A DNA stretch of 64,000 nt from Azospirillum sp. TSO35-2 (GTDB taxonomy: Bacteria; Pseudomonadota; Alphaproteobacteria; Azospirillales; Azospirillaceae). Shown in pieces: positions 51,201 to 59,752 of this stretch; position 1 is the first letter of the stretch, and each line of letters starts with the position of its first letter. The translations under genes and the position numbers were made by a program. The notes beneath the pieces are model-generated. The model was not told where the DNA came from, made no database searches, and saw only the letters and a program-made list of their open reading frames with translations. The stretch covers positions 62,001 through 126,000 of the forward strand of contig NZ_LGRA01000001.1 in assembly GCF_003116095.1 (NCBI RefSeq), written 5' to 3'.

Positions 51201-51525
51201 TTCCTCGTCCAGCATCGACAAGTTCAAGGAGCGGGCCGGGACCGGTCCCTACCTGATCGCCGCCGCGACCCGCAAGCAGGAGGCGCGCGACGCCTCGATC
51301 GACCGGATGAACAGCGGCCCCTTCGCCCGCGCGGTCATCGAGGGGCTGGTCGGCAGGAGCGCCGCCGCCGGCACCCTGGTCAGCCAGTTTCAGATCCTGG
51401 ACCATGTCATGGGAAAGGTCCCGGAATACGCGAAGCTTGACCGTTGGGAGCAGGACGCCGTCGTACACTATAGCGGCGGGAAGATCGACCGCATCCCGAT
51501 CACCCAGGCGAAAGCCGCCCCGTAG
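48271..51525 (+). CDS. Secreted WD40-like caspase (peptidase C14)
   Basis: A 1084-residue exported protein. The signal peptide covers residues 1-26 (ALLILIVAVQIAAVAAFSMP). A WD40-like propeller follows (RLVATVSNDKTVRLWSRDGG, LYSVALSPDGETAVAAG, VIYDMAFSPDGRVVAAVFGG) and extends to about residue 500, with the PEGFFTHPQTGGQDLVGF segment of WD-caspase hybrids. Pro-rich linkers lead to the caspase domain (about 820-1075): LISAVVGINAYRPPFPRLMK, the catalytic His908 in YLSGHGLVD and Cys966 in LFLDTCHSGAVE. Such proteins cut after basic or acidic residues. It sits in the envelope cluster and is convergent with the PEGA gene. Confidence 0.87.
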   Translation: MRRALLILIVAVQIAAVAAFSMPAGAQEAPLTPFLRIETGLHTARVHRIATDASGRLVATVSNDKTVRLWSRDGGDAVGVMRIPIDRGEEGRLYSVALSPDGETAVAAGYTAATWDGAFAIYLFDVKRQRMTARLTGQPDVIYDMAFSPDGRVVAAVFGGKSGLRIYDSKTFQLLAQDSSYGSRATGLAFDRQGRLATTSFDGKIRLYDAQFRMTASLKGLSGKQPYSVAFSADGRRLAVGYNDAAQVDVLSGDTLAPLFSPNAAGLATGSLSQVAWSGSGADEKLAAAGSASPDGKAPVLRQWGNGGRGAPVDTVVSRNLITHLRPTDTGGLLFAAADPVWGRLDGQGRALYAKPSVTGDFRDIYRGRFQLSPDGLVVDFGMEPGGGRPFRFDVRDGRLVANPPAGSGFTGPRDAADALKVTDWRNASAPKINGKPIPLEAGERSLSVDVIAQEKRALIGSDFALRLVDAQGREIASVQTPAEVWGVVAAANGRLAVAALGDGTLRWYSLAGGLRPLEELAALFPHSDGLRWVQWTPEGFFTHPQTGGQDLVGFHLNSSKKGAPLWVEFKQVYQVLYAPELVRDRVAQVNREELNRRVSRIGDLRRLTQRAPKITLVDYCAETAETRGFSRVPPSEGKPAGPGTAPAAAPPCQPIDTSPLTRAFSRATAQPETDPPKSEGAAGPRTTIALPATTTSLRLRYRVDTPLEETGDIQVFLNGRDVTGEQVTRGFSRVADPAAAPPAAAPPTSPPAAGAAPPANPIREAVVRIDAGSNGVQLRAYNRTGAIYEQTPVLDFIVPAPSRATDAVVAEAKPAPKPKPRLISAVVGINAYRPPFPRLMKAAPDARTFAATVRERIPDVYDAAESITLSRELYDAQASRAAIVAMLQDVAKNSRDDDTVLIYLSGHGLVDPLPEDNVDLYYYITQNVAAGDEKTVAREALSERDLALLISGIKARNVLLFLDTCHSGAVEALSDYSSSSIDKFKERAGTGPYLIAAATRKQEARDASIDRMNSGPFARAVIEGLVGRSAAAGTLVSQFQILDHVMGKVPEYAKLDRWEQDAVVHYSGGKIDRIPITQAKAAP

Positions 51526-51565
51526 CCGAGGCGGCTCCCCCGGTCGTCGCCGACCATCGGAACCC

Positions 51566-52120
51566 TTACAGGCCGCCCAGCTTGGGGGCGAGACGCAGCG
51601 TGATCGTGCGGGATTCGCCGGCCGGCAGGCTGACGGTTTCGCTGCGTGGCTGGCGGCCGCTGATGCCGACGACCGACACCTGCACCAGCGTACCGGGGGT
51701 GACCTCGATGGTCACCGGGGCATAGCCGCGCTCGACGCCGTCGATGCGGACGATGCCCCGCGGGGGATCGGACAGGACGGTCAGCGTGGCCCGCCCGGCC
51801 CGGGACGCCGGCAGGAGCGTTTCCAGCCCCAACCAGGCGCCGCCCAGCAACAGGGCGGAGCCGATGCAGCCCGCCGCCAGGGCCGGCAACGCGACCTTGC
51901 GCCAGAACGGCGTCGGCTTGCCGCAGCGCCGGCCACCCCCCGCCTCCGAAGGCCCGGGACCGGGAGGCGGCGGCGGCGGATCCTGTCCGGCTGCCGGGGT
52001 CTGGATCTCGGCCTGGGCCTGGAGCTGGGCCTGGGGTGCCCCGCAATAGGGGCACCAGCCCACCGGACCGAACAGGGGCTTCCGGCAACCCGGTGCCGTG
52101 CAGATCCGCGCGCCCGTCAT
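51566..52120 (-). CDS. Zinc-ribbon, single-pass membrane protein with PEGA domain
   Basis: A 184-residue protein. The N-terminus has a four-Cys zinc ribbon (ARICTAPGCRKPLFGPVGWC then PYCG), then a linker with a PPPPPPGPGP run, a membrane helix (LPALAAGCIGSALLLGGAWL, about residues 76-95) and a C-terminal PEGA domain (TLTVLSDPPRGIVRIDGVER, GYAPVTIEVTPG, ESRTITLRL). So the ribbon is probably cytoplasmic and PEGA periplasmic. I chose the ATG at 52120. It is the last gene of a minus-strand block with 52163-53071 and 53132-53749. The proline run could bind the GYF_2 domain of the tubulin-like protein; that is inference. Confidence 0.7.
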   Translation of the reverse strand: MTGARICTAPGCRKPLFGPVGWCPYCGAPQAQLQAQAEIQTPAAGQDPPPPPPGPGPSEAGGGRRCGKPTPFWRKVALPALAAGCIGSALLLGGAWLGLETLLPASRAGRATLTVLSDPPRGIVRIDGVERGYAPVTIEVTPGTLVQVSVVGISGRQPRSETVSLPAGESRTITLRLAPKLGGL

Positions 52121-52162
52121 GGATGTCCGCAACTCCCGTCCTCTGGCCCGTCCCTGGGCCGG

Positions 52163-53071
52163 TTACTTCGCGACGATGGTCAGGGTCTTGAGGGACGAGG
52201 CGATGCCGTCCGGCTTGGCCGCCTTCAGCAGCGGCTCAAGAGCGCTCAGGTAGGTCTTGGCGTCCTCCATCTCCGGCCGGGTGCCGAGCGCCAGCGGTTC
52301 GCGGCTGGCGGTGACCATGATGACCTGCTGGCCCAGCGGCTCGATGGTCTTGTAGAGGCGCCCGCCCGGCTTCTCCTCGCCCAGCACCATCGACGCGTTC
52401 GCCGGGAACCGGTTGTTCTGCACCGCCGGACCGGGAACGAGGTGGAACACCTTCTGCTGGCGGTCGTAGAAATCGACGTAGAGATAGCCGTCGAACGGCG
52501 CGTTGCGGACGTTCAGCTTCATCAGCGAGCCGACGGTGATCGTGTCGCCCGCCGGCTGCAGGTCGAGCTTCGGTCCGGCTTCGGGCGCCACGGCCGGCAG
52601 GCCGCTGAACAGGATGGCGACCGCGCAGTGCGGATAGACGACCTCGGTCGCCGCGACCTCCACCGGGCCGACGCCCTTGATCGCGCGCAGCTCCTCGCCC
52701 AGGCGCGTCAGATCCGCGGCGGAGCGGGCGAAGCCGGACAGGCGGACGCTGCGCGACGGCCCCATTTCGACCCCGAGCTGGGCGCATTCGTACGTGCCCG
52801 TCACCGCGTTGATCTGGGCCAGGATTTCGGCATCGCTGGGGCCCATGGCCAGGACCAGGGCGACCGCGCCGCCGGCCGCCGCCAGAAGGCCGACGCCGCC
52901 GCCGGCGTAGGCCAGCATGCGGTTGCGCTTGCTGCGGTTCAGCGCCGCGTCATCGTCGTCGGCGCCGCCCATGCTCGCGACGCACTGGAAGCCCGGCCGC
53001 ATGGCGGAGTCGAGCAGGACCGTGACGGCTTCGCCGACCAGAGCGGACAACAGATGAGGGATGTTCAGCAT
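52163..53071 (-). CDS. Membrane-anchored DUF4384-like protein
   Basis: A 302-residue protein. The N-terminal 50 residues are cytoplasmic; a membrane helix follows (MLAYAGGGVGLLAAAGGAVA, about residues 52-75). The first periplasmic part has CAQLGVEMGPSRSVRLSGFA and RLGEELRAIKGVGPVEVAAT, similar to BON-type repeats. The second part matches DUF4384: DTITVGSLMKLNVRNAPFDG, YLYVDFYDRQQKVFHLVPGP and NNRFPANASMVLGEEKPGGR. The exported caspase at 59810-61318 has a DUF4384 domain too. It lies in a minus-strand block between the OmpA and PEGA genes, with AGGAG upstream of the ATG. Confidence 0.7.
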   Translation of the reverse strand: MLNIPHLLSALVGEAVTVLLDSAMRPGFQCVASMGGADDDDAALNRSKRNRMLAYAGGGVGLLAAAGGAVALVLAMGPSDAEILAQINAVTGTYECAQLGVEMGPSRSVRLSGFARSAADLTRLGEELRAIKGVGPVEVAATEVVYPHCAVAILFSGLPAVAPEAGPKLDLQPAGDTITVGSLMKLNVRNAPFDGYLYVDFYDRQQKVFHLVPGPAVQNNRFPANASMVLGEEKPGGRLYKTIEPLGQQVIMVTASREPLALGTRPEMEDAKTYLSALEPLLKAAKPDGIASSLKTLTIVAK

Positions 53072-53131
53072 CAGGGAAGACTCCTAGGAAGCCGGGCTTG
53101 GGAACCGGGTCTGGCGGAACGGGCGCGACGC

Positions 53132-53749
53132 TCAGCTCCCGATGTTGACGATGGTCACCCGCCGGTTTTCCGGAGCCGCGGGGTCGGCGGGGTTCAGGGG
53201 TTGGGTTTTCCCGCGCCCGACCCAGGTCAGCCGGTCCGGCGCCACGCCCCGCACCGTGACCAGATACTCGGCGACGGACTGCGCACGGCGTTCCGACAGC
53301 TTCTGATTGTAGGAGCTGTTGCCGCGGCTGTCGGTGTGGCCTTCGATCACGAAGCGGCTGAGGCCGGCCTCGTTCGATTTCAGCACGCGGGAGATGCTGT
53401 CGAGCAGGCCGTGGGCCTCCGGCCGCAGGCGGGCCGAGTCGTACTCGAAGGCGATGGCGAAGGCGGTGACGCGCGGCGCCTGGGGCGTCGGCGGCGTCGG
53501 TGGTGCGGGCGGCGCTTCCGGCTGCGCCACCGATCCCAGTTCAAGGCTGCGGGTGCCGTCCGACGGGCCGGCGCACTCGGGTCCGGCGACACCCACGATG
53601 GCGGTCGCGATCTCGCACTCGGTCGGGTTGCGCCCGACGAAATTCACCGTGCCTTGCGCCAGGGCGCTGGTCAGGCCGCCGGCGCCGATCAGCGCGCCGA
53701 GCATGGCGGCGGACCATGCACGCCTCAATACGGGGCGGAACTCGTTCAC
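53132..53749 (-). CDS. OmpA-family peptidoglycan-binding protein
   Basis: A 205-residue exported protein from a GTG at 53749 (GAGGCTCCC before it); an ATG at 53818 is a weaker alternative. A signal sequence (AAMLGALIGAGGLTSALAQG) leads to a Cys-containing N-terminal part, a Pro-rich linker and the OmpA domain: FAFEYDSARLRPEA pattern (FAIAFEYDSARLRPEAHGLL), RFVIEGHTDSRGNSSYNQKL, SERRAQSVAEYLV and DRLTWVGRGKTQPL. Asp and Arg for diaminopimelate binding are present. It anchors the complex to the cell wall. The gene heads the minus-strand block and is divergent from 53886. Confidence 0.85.
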   Translation of the reverse strand: MNEFRPVLRRAWSAAMLGALIGAGGLTSALAQGTVNFVGRNPTECEIATAIVGVAGPECAGPSDGTRSLELGSVAQPEAPPAPPTPPTPQAPRVTAFAIAFEYDSARLRPEAHGLLDSISRVLKSNEAGLSRFVIEGHTDSRGNSSYNQKLSERRAQSVAEYLVTVRGVAPDRLTWVGRGKTQPLNPADPAAPENRRVTIVNIGS

Positions 53750-53885
53750 GGGAGCCTCGTGGTGGTCGGAGGTTTGAACACGCGTCTTTAAGCTATTTCC
53801 TGGATAAATCAAAAACATCAGGTTGCCAACCTTTTGAAGAGAAGGCACTTTCGTCGAATATGTCACGGCTCCACGCGGCAATAAG

Positions 53886-55463
53886 ATGAGTTTAGAGGCT
53901 GACGCAACTGAATTGGCGCAGGAAACCGATCAGACACTCAACGAATGGTGTTGGGATGTGACGGCTGCCGGCGGCCATTCCCAGCGCTGGGTGCAACGGG
54001 ACGATGCCTTCGTGGCGGTGCGTCTCGAAAACGGCGCGGAGAGCGCGGGTCTGGTCGAGATCGGCCTGGACGGCGAGGCCGGGGATGATCTCGCGGACCG
54101 CCTGGGCGCGGCGCGCGTCGACACCTGCGCGGGGGACGCCACGCGGTGCAGCCGCCTGTTGCCCGGCGTGTTCGCCCATTGCCCGTTCTGCGGCGAGGCC
54201 GCGACCCCGCCGGCGGCCCGGCCGGACGACGGCCGGGCGGCGGCGGCCTGGAGCCGCGCCATCGCCAGCGGGTCGGCCAGCCTCCACGCGATGCAACTGA
54301 CGGTGTTGCCGGGCGACGGGGCGGCCGGGGCCGGGATCGATGCGGCGAAACGCAGCACCCTGCCCTCCGCCGGCCCCTTCCTGTTCGCCATGGCGGGAAC
54401 GCCGCCCTTCACCGTCGCCGTCGATGTGGCGGGCGGCGTGGTGTGGCGGCCCGGCGTCGACGACTGGCGGCGTCTGGCGGCGCTGGACGGGCGCTGCGGT
54501 CTTCCGGCCTGGAGCCGGAGCGCCGCGCCGCTCGGCGCCGGCCTCGCCGTTCCGCTCGACGACGGGGCGGTGTGGGTCGAGCTTGACGGTCCGTTCCGCC
54601 GCCGCGTCCGCGTCGACGGCGGTGCCGCCATCGGTGGCGCGATTGCCGTGGAGGGGATGGCGCTGGTGCCGCTGCGCGCCGACGGCCGGCTGGCCCTGGC
54701 GTGGATGACCGATGCCGAAGCCGGGTGGAGCGTCGCCGCCGTGCCCGCCGCGCCGGCCGGCACGCAAGCCGCCGCCATCGATGCGCTGGGCAAGCCGGTG
54801 TCGGCGGTGCCGGGCACCGCGGTGTGGGCCGGCGCGGCCGGCTGCCTGTCGGTGCGTGTCGGTCCGCAGGGGCCGCTGGCGGTCTGGCGGGACTGGCCGG
54901 CCGGCTGCCGGGGGCTGCCATGGTCGCGGCCCCACCTGGGTGAACACGCCATCCCCCACCAGCTCGTCCGGCTGGAGGACGGCGGCGGCTACCTGGCCGT
55001 CGCCATGCCGCCCCCCAACAGCCGGGGCGCGCTGCCCGATGCGGTCCAGAGCGCGCGGGTGGACGGCCCCTTCGTCACCACCGGCGACACCGCCTTCTAC
55101 CTGCACCTGCGCTGCCGCGGGCTGCCGTGGCGCCGCGACCTGGGCGACTTCGCCCCGCCCGGTTCGATCGTCCTTCCCCTGATGGCGTTCAGCCGGGGCG
55201 CCGCGGCCGGAAGCGGCGAGCAGATCCTCTACGCGACCGTGCCGGATCCCGGGGTGGTGACCGGCCCGGTCTCCGCCGGGCGGAGCAAGGCGACCCTGTT
55301 CCTGCTCCGGCCCGGCCTGGAGCTGGCGCCGCTGCTGTCGGGCCTGCCGGTCGCCACCCTCCACGACCTTCAGCCCTTCCTGCTCGACGGGCGGCTCTGC
55401 CTCTACGACGAACCGGGCGCCGTCTGGCACCGCTGGGACCTGTCGCCGGTCCCGACCGGCTGA
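53886..55463 (+). CDS. Protein of unknown family with zinc-knuckle-like segment, first gene of the tubulin operon
   Basis: A 525-residue protein without signal peptide or membrane segment. The N-terminal 100 residues contain a possible metal site (CSRLLPGVFAHCPFCG). The rest is beta-rich with many Trp and Gly residues (AGTPPFTVAVDVAGGVVWRP, AAPLGAGLAVPLDDGAVWVE, MALVPLRADGRLALAWMTDA, SVAAVPAAPAGTQAAAIDAL), suggesting a repeated-strand or propeller fold. I do not recognise a family. It starts 137 bases from the divergent OmpA gene and heads the operon 53886-59737, so it is a probable cytoplasmic partner of the tubulin-like protein. Confidence 0.65.
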   Translation: MSLEADATELAQETDQTLNEWCWDVTAAGGHSQRWVQRDDAFVAVRLENGAESAGLVEIGLDGEAGDDLADRLGAARVDTCAGDATRCSRLLPGVFAHCPFCGEAATPPAARPDDGRAAAAWSRAIASGSASLHAMQLTVLPGDGAAGAGIDAAKRSTLPSAGPFLFAMAGTPPFTVAVDVAGGVVWRPGVDDWRRLAALDGRCGLPAWSRSAAPLGAGLAVPLDDGAVWVELDGPFRRRVRVDGGAAIGGAIAVEGMALVPLRADGRLALAWMTDAEAGWSVAAVPAAPAGTQAAAIDALGKPVSAVPGTAVWAGAAGCLSVRVGPQGPLAVWRDWPAGCRGLPWSRPHLGEHAIPHQLVRLEDGGGYLAVAMPPPNSRGALPDAVQSARVDGPFVTTGDTAFYLHLRCRGLPWRRDLGDFAPPGSIVLPLMAFSRGAAAGSGEQILYATVPDPGVVTGPVSAGRSKATLFLLRPGLELAPLLSGLPVATLHDLQPFLLDGRLCLYDEPGAVWHRWDLSPVPTG

Positions 55464-55574
55464 GATCAGACCGCCGCCGGCGGTCCCGGCCGCACGGCTT
55501 CGACACCCACCACGACACCGCAAGACAGCGTCCCCCACGCGGGACAGCCACACTGGATAGAGGAACTGAGGACC

Positions 55575-56030
55575 ATGCTCTCACTGTTCGACGGCATCCC
55601 CACCTTCGGCCTCGGCAAAGCCCTGACCGTCCTGAACAGCGCCCAACTTCAGAACATCGGACCGAAGCCGGGAGGGTCCTCCACCATCGCCGCGCCGCTG
55701 CTCGTGCTCACCGGGCCGCGCTTCGACATGACCCAGACGCTGATCGGCCTGATCGCGCTGCTGGTGCTGACGGTCGCCTTCTTCTTCGTCCAGCGCTTCC
55801 TGACCGGCGTGCTGATCAGCGGCAACGCCCGGCCGCAGAAGGCGGCCCTGGCCGGCTGGAGCCTGTTCCTCATGCTGTTCGTCCTGACCGCCACGGCGAT
55901 CTTCAGCGTGATTGGCACCCTGTGGACCCTGCTGCCGGTGTTCGGCTCGCTGCTCGGCCTCAACCTGACCCTCGTCATCCTGTTCGTCAGCAGCTTCGTT
56001 TCGGCGAAGCGCTCCGCCCGCATGCTGTGA
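55575..56030 (+). CDS. Small integral membrane protein of the tubulin operon
   Basis: A 151-residue protein with three probable membrane helices: MTQTLIGLIALLVLTVAFFF, SLFLMLFVLTATAIFSVIGT and VFGSLLGLNLTLVILFVSSF. A short loop between the first two is basic and Gln-rich (GNARPQKAALAG). The start has GAGGA nine bases upstream. It lies between the 525-residue protein gene and the tubulin-like gene, and probably ties the tubulin-like protein to the inner membrane. No family recognised. Confidence 0.7.
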   Translation: MLSLFDGIPTFGLGKALTVLNSAQLQNIGPKPGGSSTIAAPLLVLTGPRFDMTQTLIGLIALLVLTVAFFFVQRFLTGVLISGNARPQKAALAGWSLFLMLFVLTATAIFSVIGTLWTLLPVFGSLLGLNLTLVILFVSSFVSAKRSARML

Positions 56031-56062
56031 CCGCCCGCACCCCATCCTTCCGTGAGAGAGCC

Positions 56063-59000
56063 ATGATGTCCGCATCCTCCGACAGCAGCGGCGGCGCCCT
56101 GCAACCGTTGCAGCCGACGATCTTCGTCGCGCTGGGCGGGTCCGGCATGAAGATCCTGATGCGGCTGCGCCGGCGCATCCTGTCCACGCGCTGGAACGGC
56201 GAACGCCTGTCCGGCATCGCCGATTTCCCGCTGGCCCAATTCCTCTACTTCGACGTCGACACCCAGGACGCCCGCGAGGAGAACCAGAGCACGTCCAAGG
56301 ATCTGCTCGGGTCCGTCGTCGCCTTCGCGCCGAGCGAGACGTTGCAGAACCGGCTGGACGTCAACAAGTTCATGGGCAACCGGTCGGTCTATCCGCTGAT
56401 CGACGAGTGGTTTCCCGACGACGAGGCCATCCGCCAGATGGATTTCTCCGACGGTGCCGCCCAGGTCCGTTGCGTGTCGCGCCTGCATTTCTTCATGCAG
56501 TCCGGCGATTTCCGCGGCCGGCTGGAATCGAAGATCAGCGAGGTCAAGAACAGCCTGACCCACACCGACACCCTGAGGAAGCTCGGGTTGGCGGCCGGGA
56601 CCAAGGGCTACCGGGTGGTGGTGGTCGCCTCGGCGGCGGGGGGGACGGGGTCGGGCACCTTCCTGGACGCCGGCTTCCTGATCCGCTCGCTGGGCGATCC
56701 GTCGCTGTCCAACGTCTCGCTCATCCTGCTGATGGGCGGCGCCTACGGCGCGGCGAACGCCCAGCGGGTCCAGGCCAACACGGTGGCCGCCCTGCGCGAG
56801 CTGGAATATTGCATGGACCGCAATCACCAGCCGCGCTTCGTCACCCGCTGGCAGCACAACGACAACCCGGTGCCGGACAGCATCGCGCCCTACAACGAAG
56901 TCTACCTGATCGACAACATCAACACGCTGCGCCAGAGCACGAACGACCCCGGCGACCTCTACGACATGGTGGCGTCGATGCTGTTCGCCGATTTCGGCAG
57001 CAGCGATTTCGCCCAGCACAAGCGGTCGGTGGCGTCGAACCTCGCCGGCTTCAAGATGCTCCCCTACCACCCGCGCCTTCCGGGCGGGCTGCAGGGCGCC
57101 ATCACCTTCCAGAAATCCTACTCCTCCTTCGGCCAGGCGGTGATCGAGACGCGGGCCAAGCGCGACTTCGACCAGCGCAGCTTCGAGCTCGGCCTGCGGA
57201 TGCTGGAGAGCTATTACAGCCTGGAGGAGGGCCGCAAGGCCAACGCGGTGTCCGAGGATGACCTGCGCGACGTCCTGGCCGAACGCCTGCATCTCAAGGA
57301 AAAAGGGCTGAAGTTCCTGGCCGATCCGGAGATCGCCAAATACTTCACCCGCGCGCCCGACGGCCTGGCCCCGTCCGTCCCCACCTTCGCGCTGGTCGAC
57401 ACGCTGCTGGCCGGCACCGACGCCTCGCTGCTGCGCGGCATCGACGACCGGGTCGAGGAGAGCATCAGCCACATCCGTCATCACGCCGATTTCACCCAAT
57501 GGCCCGAGCGCGTCGTCGAGGCGATCCGCGGGCTGGACAGCGACATCAGCGGCACCAAGGGCGTTCCCGATTCCAGCCCGCGCGCCAAGGAGATCGACGT
57601 CGCGGCCCGTCAGGTGTGGGAGGGCTGGACGGCGCCGGGCGAGGGCGGCATCCCCGACTTCATCTATCGCCTGATCGAGGACCGCGAGAAGGGCGGCATC
57701 CTCTTCGCCCTCGACCTCATGCGGCAGGTGCGCCACCGCCTGACCGATCCGGGCAGCGGCGTCGTCGATCGCCTGCGCGACGTGGCGGTGGTCTTCGACC
57801 AATGGGCCGAGCAGCTCCATCGGGCGCTGCACCAGCGGCCGCTCGCCAACATCAAGGAGCTGAAGGGCGCGCGCGGGCAGGAGTTGGGCGACAGCATCCT
57901 GCTCCAGAACGTCAAGCCGCTGCTGACGCGCTACGGCCATTTCCGGCTGGTCGCCCTGGCCTGCCGGGCGGCGGCGGCGCGGCTCCAGGCCTTCGCCGAC
58001 GACTTCCTCGGCAAGCCCGAGACGCGGGGCGGCGATGTGGTGTGGAGCGGGCTGATCGGCCAGATCGACACCGGGCGCCAGCGTCTGGCCGGTCTGGCCG
58101 GGGAGATCCGCAAGGAGATCGACCTGATCGCCCGGCAAAGCGACACCCGCACCCACTGGTACGTCGGCGACGCCTACAGCTTCCGCGCGCCGCCGGCGCC
58201 GGAGCGCATCGCCGAGCTGGCCCGGCAGGTGTTCGACACGCAGTTCGGCGGGTCGCGCGCGCTGTTCGAGAAGCTGGCGACCAACCGCGGCAAGCTGGAC
58301 GTGCGCGAGGCGCTGCGCAACACCATCCACGACGCGCTGTCGGAGGAGGCGTCGAAGCTGCCGTCGATCATCGACGTGCTGCTGGCCGACCGGGGGATGG
58401 CGAGCGAGCAGTTGAAGCAGGTGATGCAGCGTGCGGCGCCGTGGATCAACGCCGACCTCGACCGGATGAACGACTTCACCCCGGGCCAGATCAAGCTCTA
58501 TGTCGCGGTGAACGACACCGCGCGTTTCAAGGCCGAGTTCGGCGGGCTGCTGACCAGCGTGACACCCGGCGGCATGATCGCGGACGTCATCGAATCGGGG
58601 CTGCCCGGTCAGATCATCTGCTACAGCGAGCTGTCCGGCATTCCGCTCGACGTCCTGATCCCGCTGCGCAGCGGTTGGCCGATGGCTTTCCGCGCCGAGA
58701 TGGAGGCCGGCAAGAAGCTGCCGCTGTTCACCCACAAGGACAAGCTGCGCTTCCGCAACCCGCTGGTCCCCAACGAGGAGGAGTACCGGCGCCGCTGCGA
58801 CCTCGCCTCCACCTATCTGAAGAGCGTCGTCTTCGGGGCGCTGGTGCGCGGGTCCGCCCGCCGCGAGGCCCCGCACTACGCCGACACCTATTTCCACCAG
58901 ACGATGCCGGGGGCGTGGCTGGGCGCCGGTGACGAACGGACCATCCTGTCGGACGAGAGCGACGCCCTGGTCCGCCAGCTCAGCCCGATGCTGGCCGAGG

Positions 59001-59737
59001 CCGAGGCGGCGCTGGGCGAGGAGGACTGGGTCGCGCTCTACGCGCTGTTCCAGCATTTCGCCACGGCGGTCTACCCGCCCCGTCTGCTGACCGAACTGGG
59101 CGGCCGGCAGAAGGTGGTGCCGGGCTTCCTCAGCACGGTGTGCACCGACATCGCCAAAGCCTATGAGGCGCGCTTCCTCGACGCGCTCGGCCATGGACCG
59201 GGCCGGGAGCGGTTCGAGCCGTTGCGGGCGCGGCTGGAGGCGACGCTGGAGCGCTGGACCCGCGAGGTGCCGGACAGCCGGCGCGATCCGGACAGCGGGG
59301 ACATCGACACGCGGCGCCTGCAGCCGAAGCGGACGATCCTGCTGGATCAGGTCCGCGTGGTCCTGGCCGAACCGGCTCCGGCGACCGCCGCCACGCCGGC
59401 CCCGGCCGCCCCGGCGGCGGCTGTTCCCGTATCGGCCGCCCCCCTATCGGCCGCGAAGACCACGGTCAGCTCGGCTGCCCCGCCCGCCGCCCCAATAGCC
59501 GGCGTCGCCTGGCGGGTCGCGGTGGGCAAGGAGCAGCTTGGCCCGTTCGCCATGGAGGATCTGCCGGCGCTGGTCGCCGACGGTCGCCTGACGGTCGACA
59601 GCCTGGTCTGGTGCAAGGGCATGAAAGGCTGGACCCCCGCCGTTCAGGTCGAGGATCTGGTCGGCATCTGGCCGGCGGACGACGAACCGCCGCCGCTGCC
59701 GGACCAGGACGACGACGTCCCCCCGCCGTTGCCCTGA
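56063..59737 (+). CDS. Tubulin-like GTPase with C-terminal GYF_2 domain
   Basis: A 1224-residue protein. The N-terminus (PTIFVALGGSGMKILMRL) and the GTP-binding loop AAGGTGSGTFLDAGFLIR (about residues 191-208) match the tubulin/FtsZ signature GGGTGSG, as in the large bacterial Tubulin_2 (PF13809) family. Further conserved parts are LNVSLILLMGGAYGAANA-like strands (SNVSLILLMGGAYGAANAQR) and YNEVYLIDNIN. The long middle is helical. Residues about 1145-1205 form a GYF_2 (DUF4339) domain: WRVAVGKEQLGPFAMEDLPA and SLVWCKGMKGWTPAVQVEDL. The end carries PPPLP twice. It probably polymerises with GTP in the cytoplasm. The start has GAGAG upstream. Confidence 0.82.
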   Translation: MMSASSDSSGGALQPLQPTIFVALGGSGMKILMRLRRRILSTRWNGERLSGIADFPLAQFLYFDVDTQDAREENQSTSKDLLGSVVAFAPSETLQNRLDVNKFMGNRSVYPLIDEWFPDDEAIRQMDFSDGAAQVRCVSRLHFFMQSGDFRGRLESKISEVKNSLTHTDTLRKLGLAAGTKGYRVVVVASAAGGTGSGTFLDAGFLIRSLGDPSLSNVSLILLMGGAYGAANAQRVQANTVAALRELEYCMDRNHQPRFVTRWQHNDNPVPDSIAPYNEVYLIDNINTLRQSTNDPGDLYDMVASMLFADFGSSDFAQHKRSVASNLAGFKMLPYHPRLPGGLQGAITFQKSYSSFGQAVIETRAKRDFDQRSFELGLRMLESYYSLEEGRKANAVSEDDLRDVLAERLHLKEKGLKFLADPEIAKYFTRAPDGLAPSVPTFALVDTLLAGTDASLLRGIDDRVEESISHIRHHADFTQWPERVVEAIRGLDSDISGTKGVPDSSPRAKEIDVAARQVWEGWTAPGEGGIPDFIYRLIEDREKGGILFALDLMRQVRHRLTDPGSGVVDRLRDVAVVFDQWAEQLHRALHQRPLANIKELKGARGQELGDSILLQNVKPLLTRYGHFRLVALACRAAAARLQAFADDFLGKPETRGGDVVWSGLIGQIDTGRQRLAGLAGEIRKEIDLIARQSDTRTHWYVGDAYSFRAPPAPERIAELARQVFDTQFGGSRALFEKLATNRGKLDVREALRNTIHDALSEEASKLPSIIDVLLADRGMASEQLKQVMQRAAPWINADLDRMNDFTPGQIKLYVAVNDTARFKAEFGGLLTSVTPGGMIADVIESGLPGQIICYSELSGIPLDVLIPLRSGWPMAFRAEMEAGKKLPLFTHKDKLRFRNPLVPNEEEYRRRCDLASTYLKSVVFGALVRGSARREAPHYADTYFHQTMPGAWLGAGDERTILSDESDALVRQLSPMLAEAEAALGEEDWVALYALFQHFATAVYPPRLLTELGGRQKVVPGFLSTVCTDIAKAYEARFLDALGHGPGRERFEPLRARLEATLERWTREVPDSRRDPDSGDIDTRRLQPKRTILLDQVRVVLAEPAPATAATPAPAAPAAAVPVSAAPLSAAKTTVSSAAPPAAPIAGVAWRVAVGKEQLGPFAMEDLPALVADGRLTVDSLVWCKGMKGWTPAVQVEDLVGIWPADDEPPPLPDQDDDVPPPLP

Positions 59738-59752
59738 CGGCGCCGCGTCGAA

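Noticed and set aside
48235..51468. 1077-codon frame antisense to the WD40-caspase gene
   Set aside because: The real gene on the plus strand has signal peptide and catalytic motifs; the antisense frame only reflects high GC at third positions.
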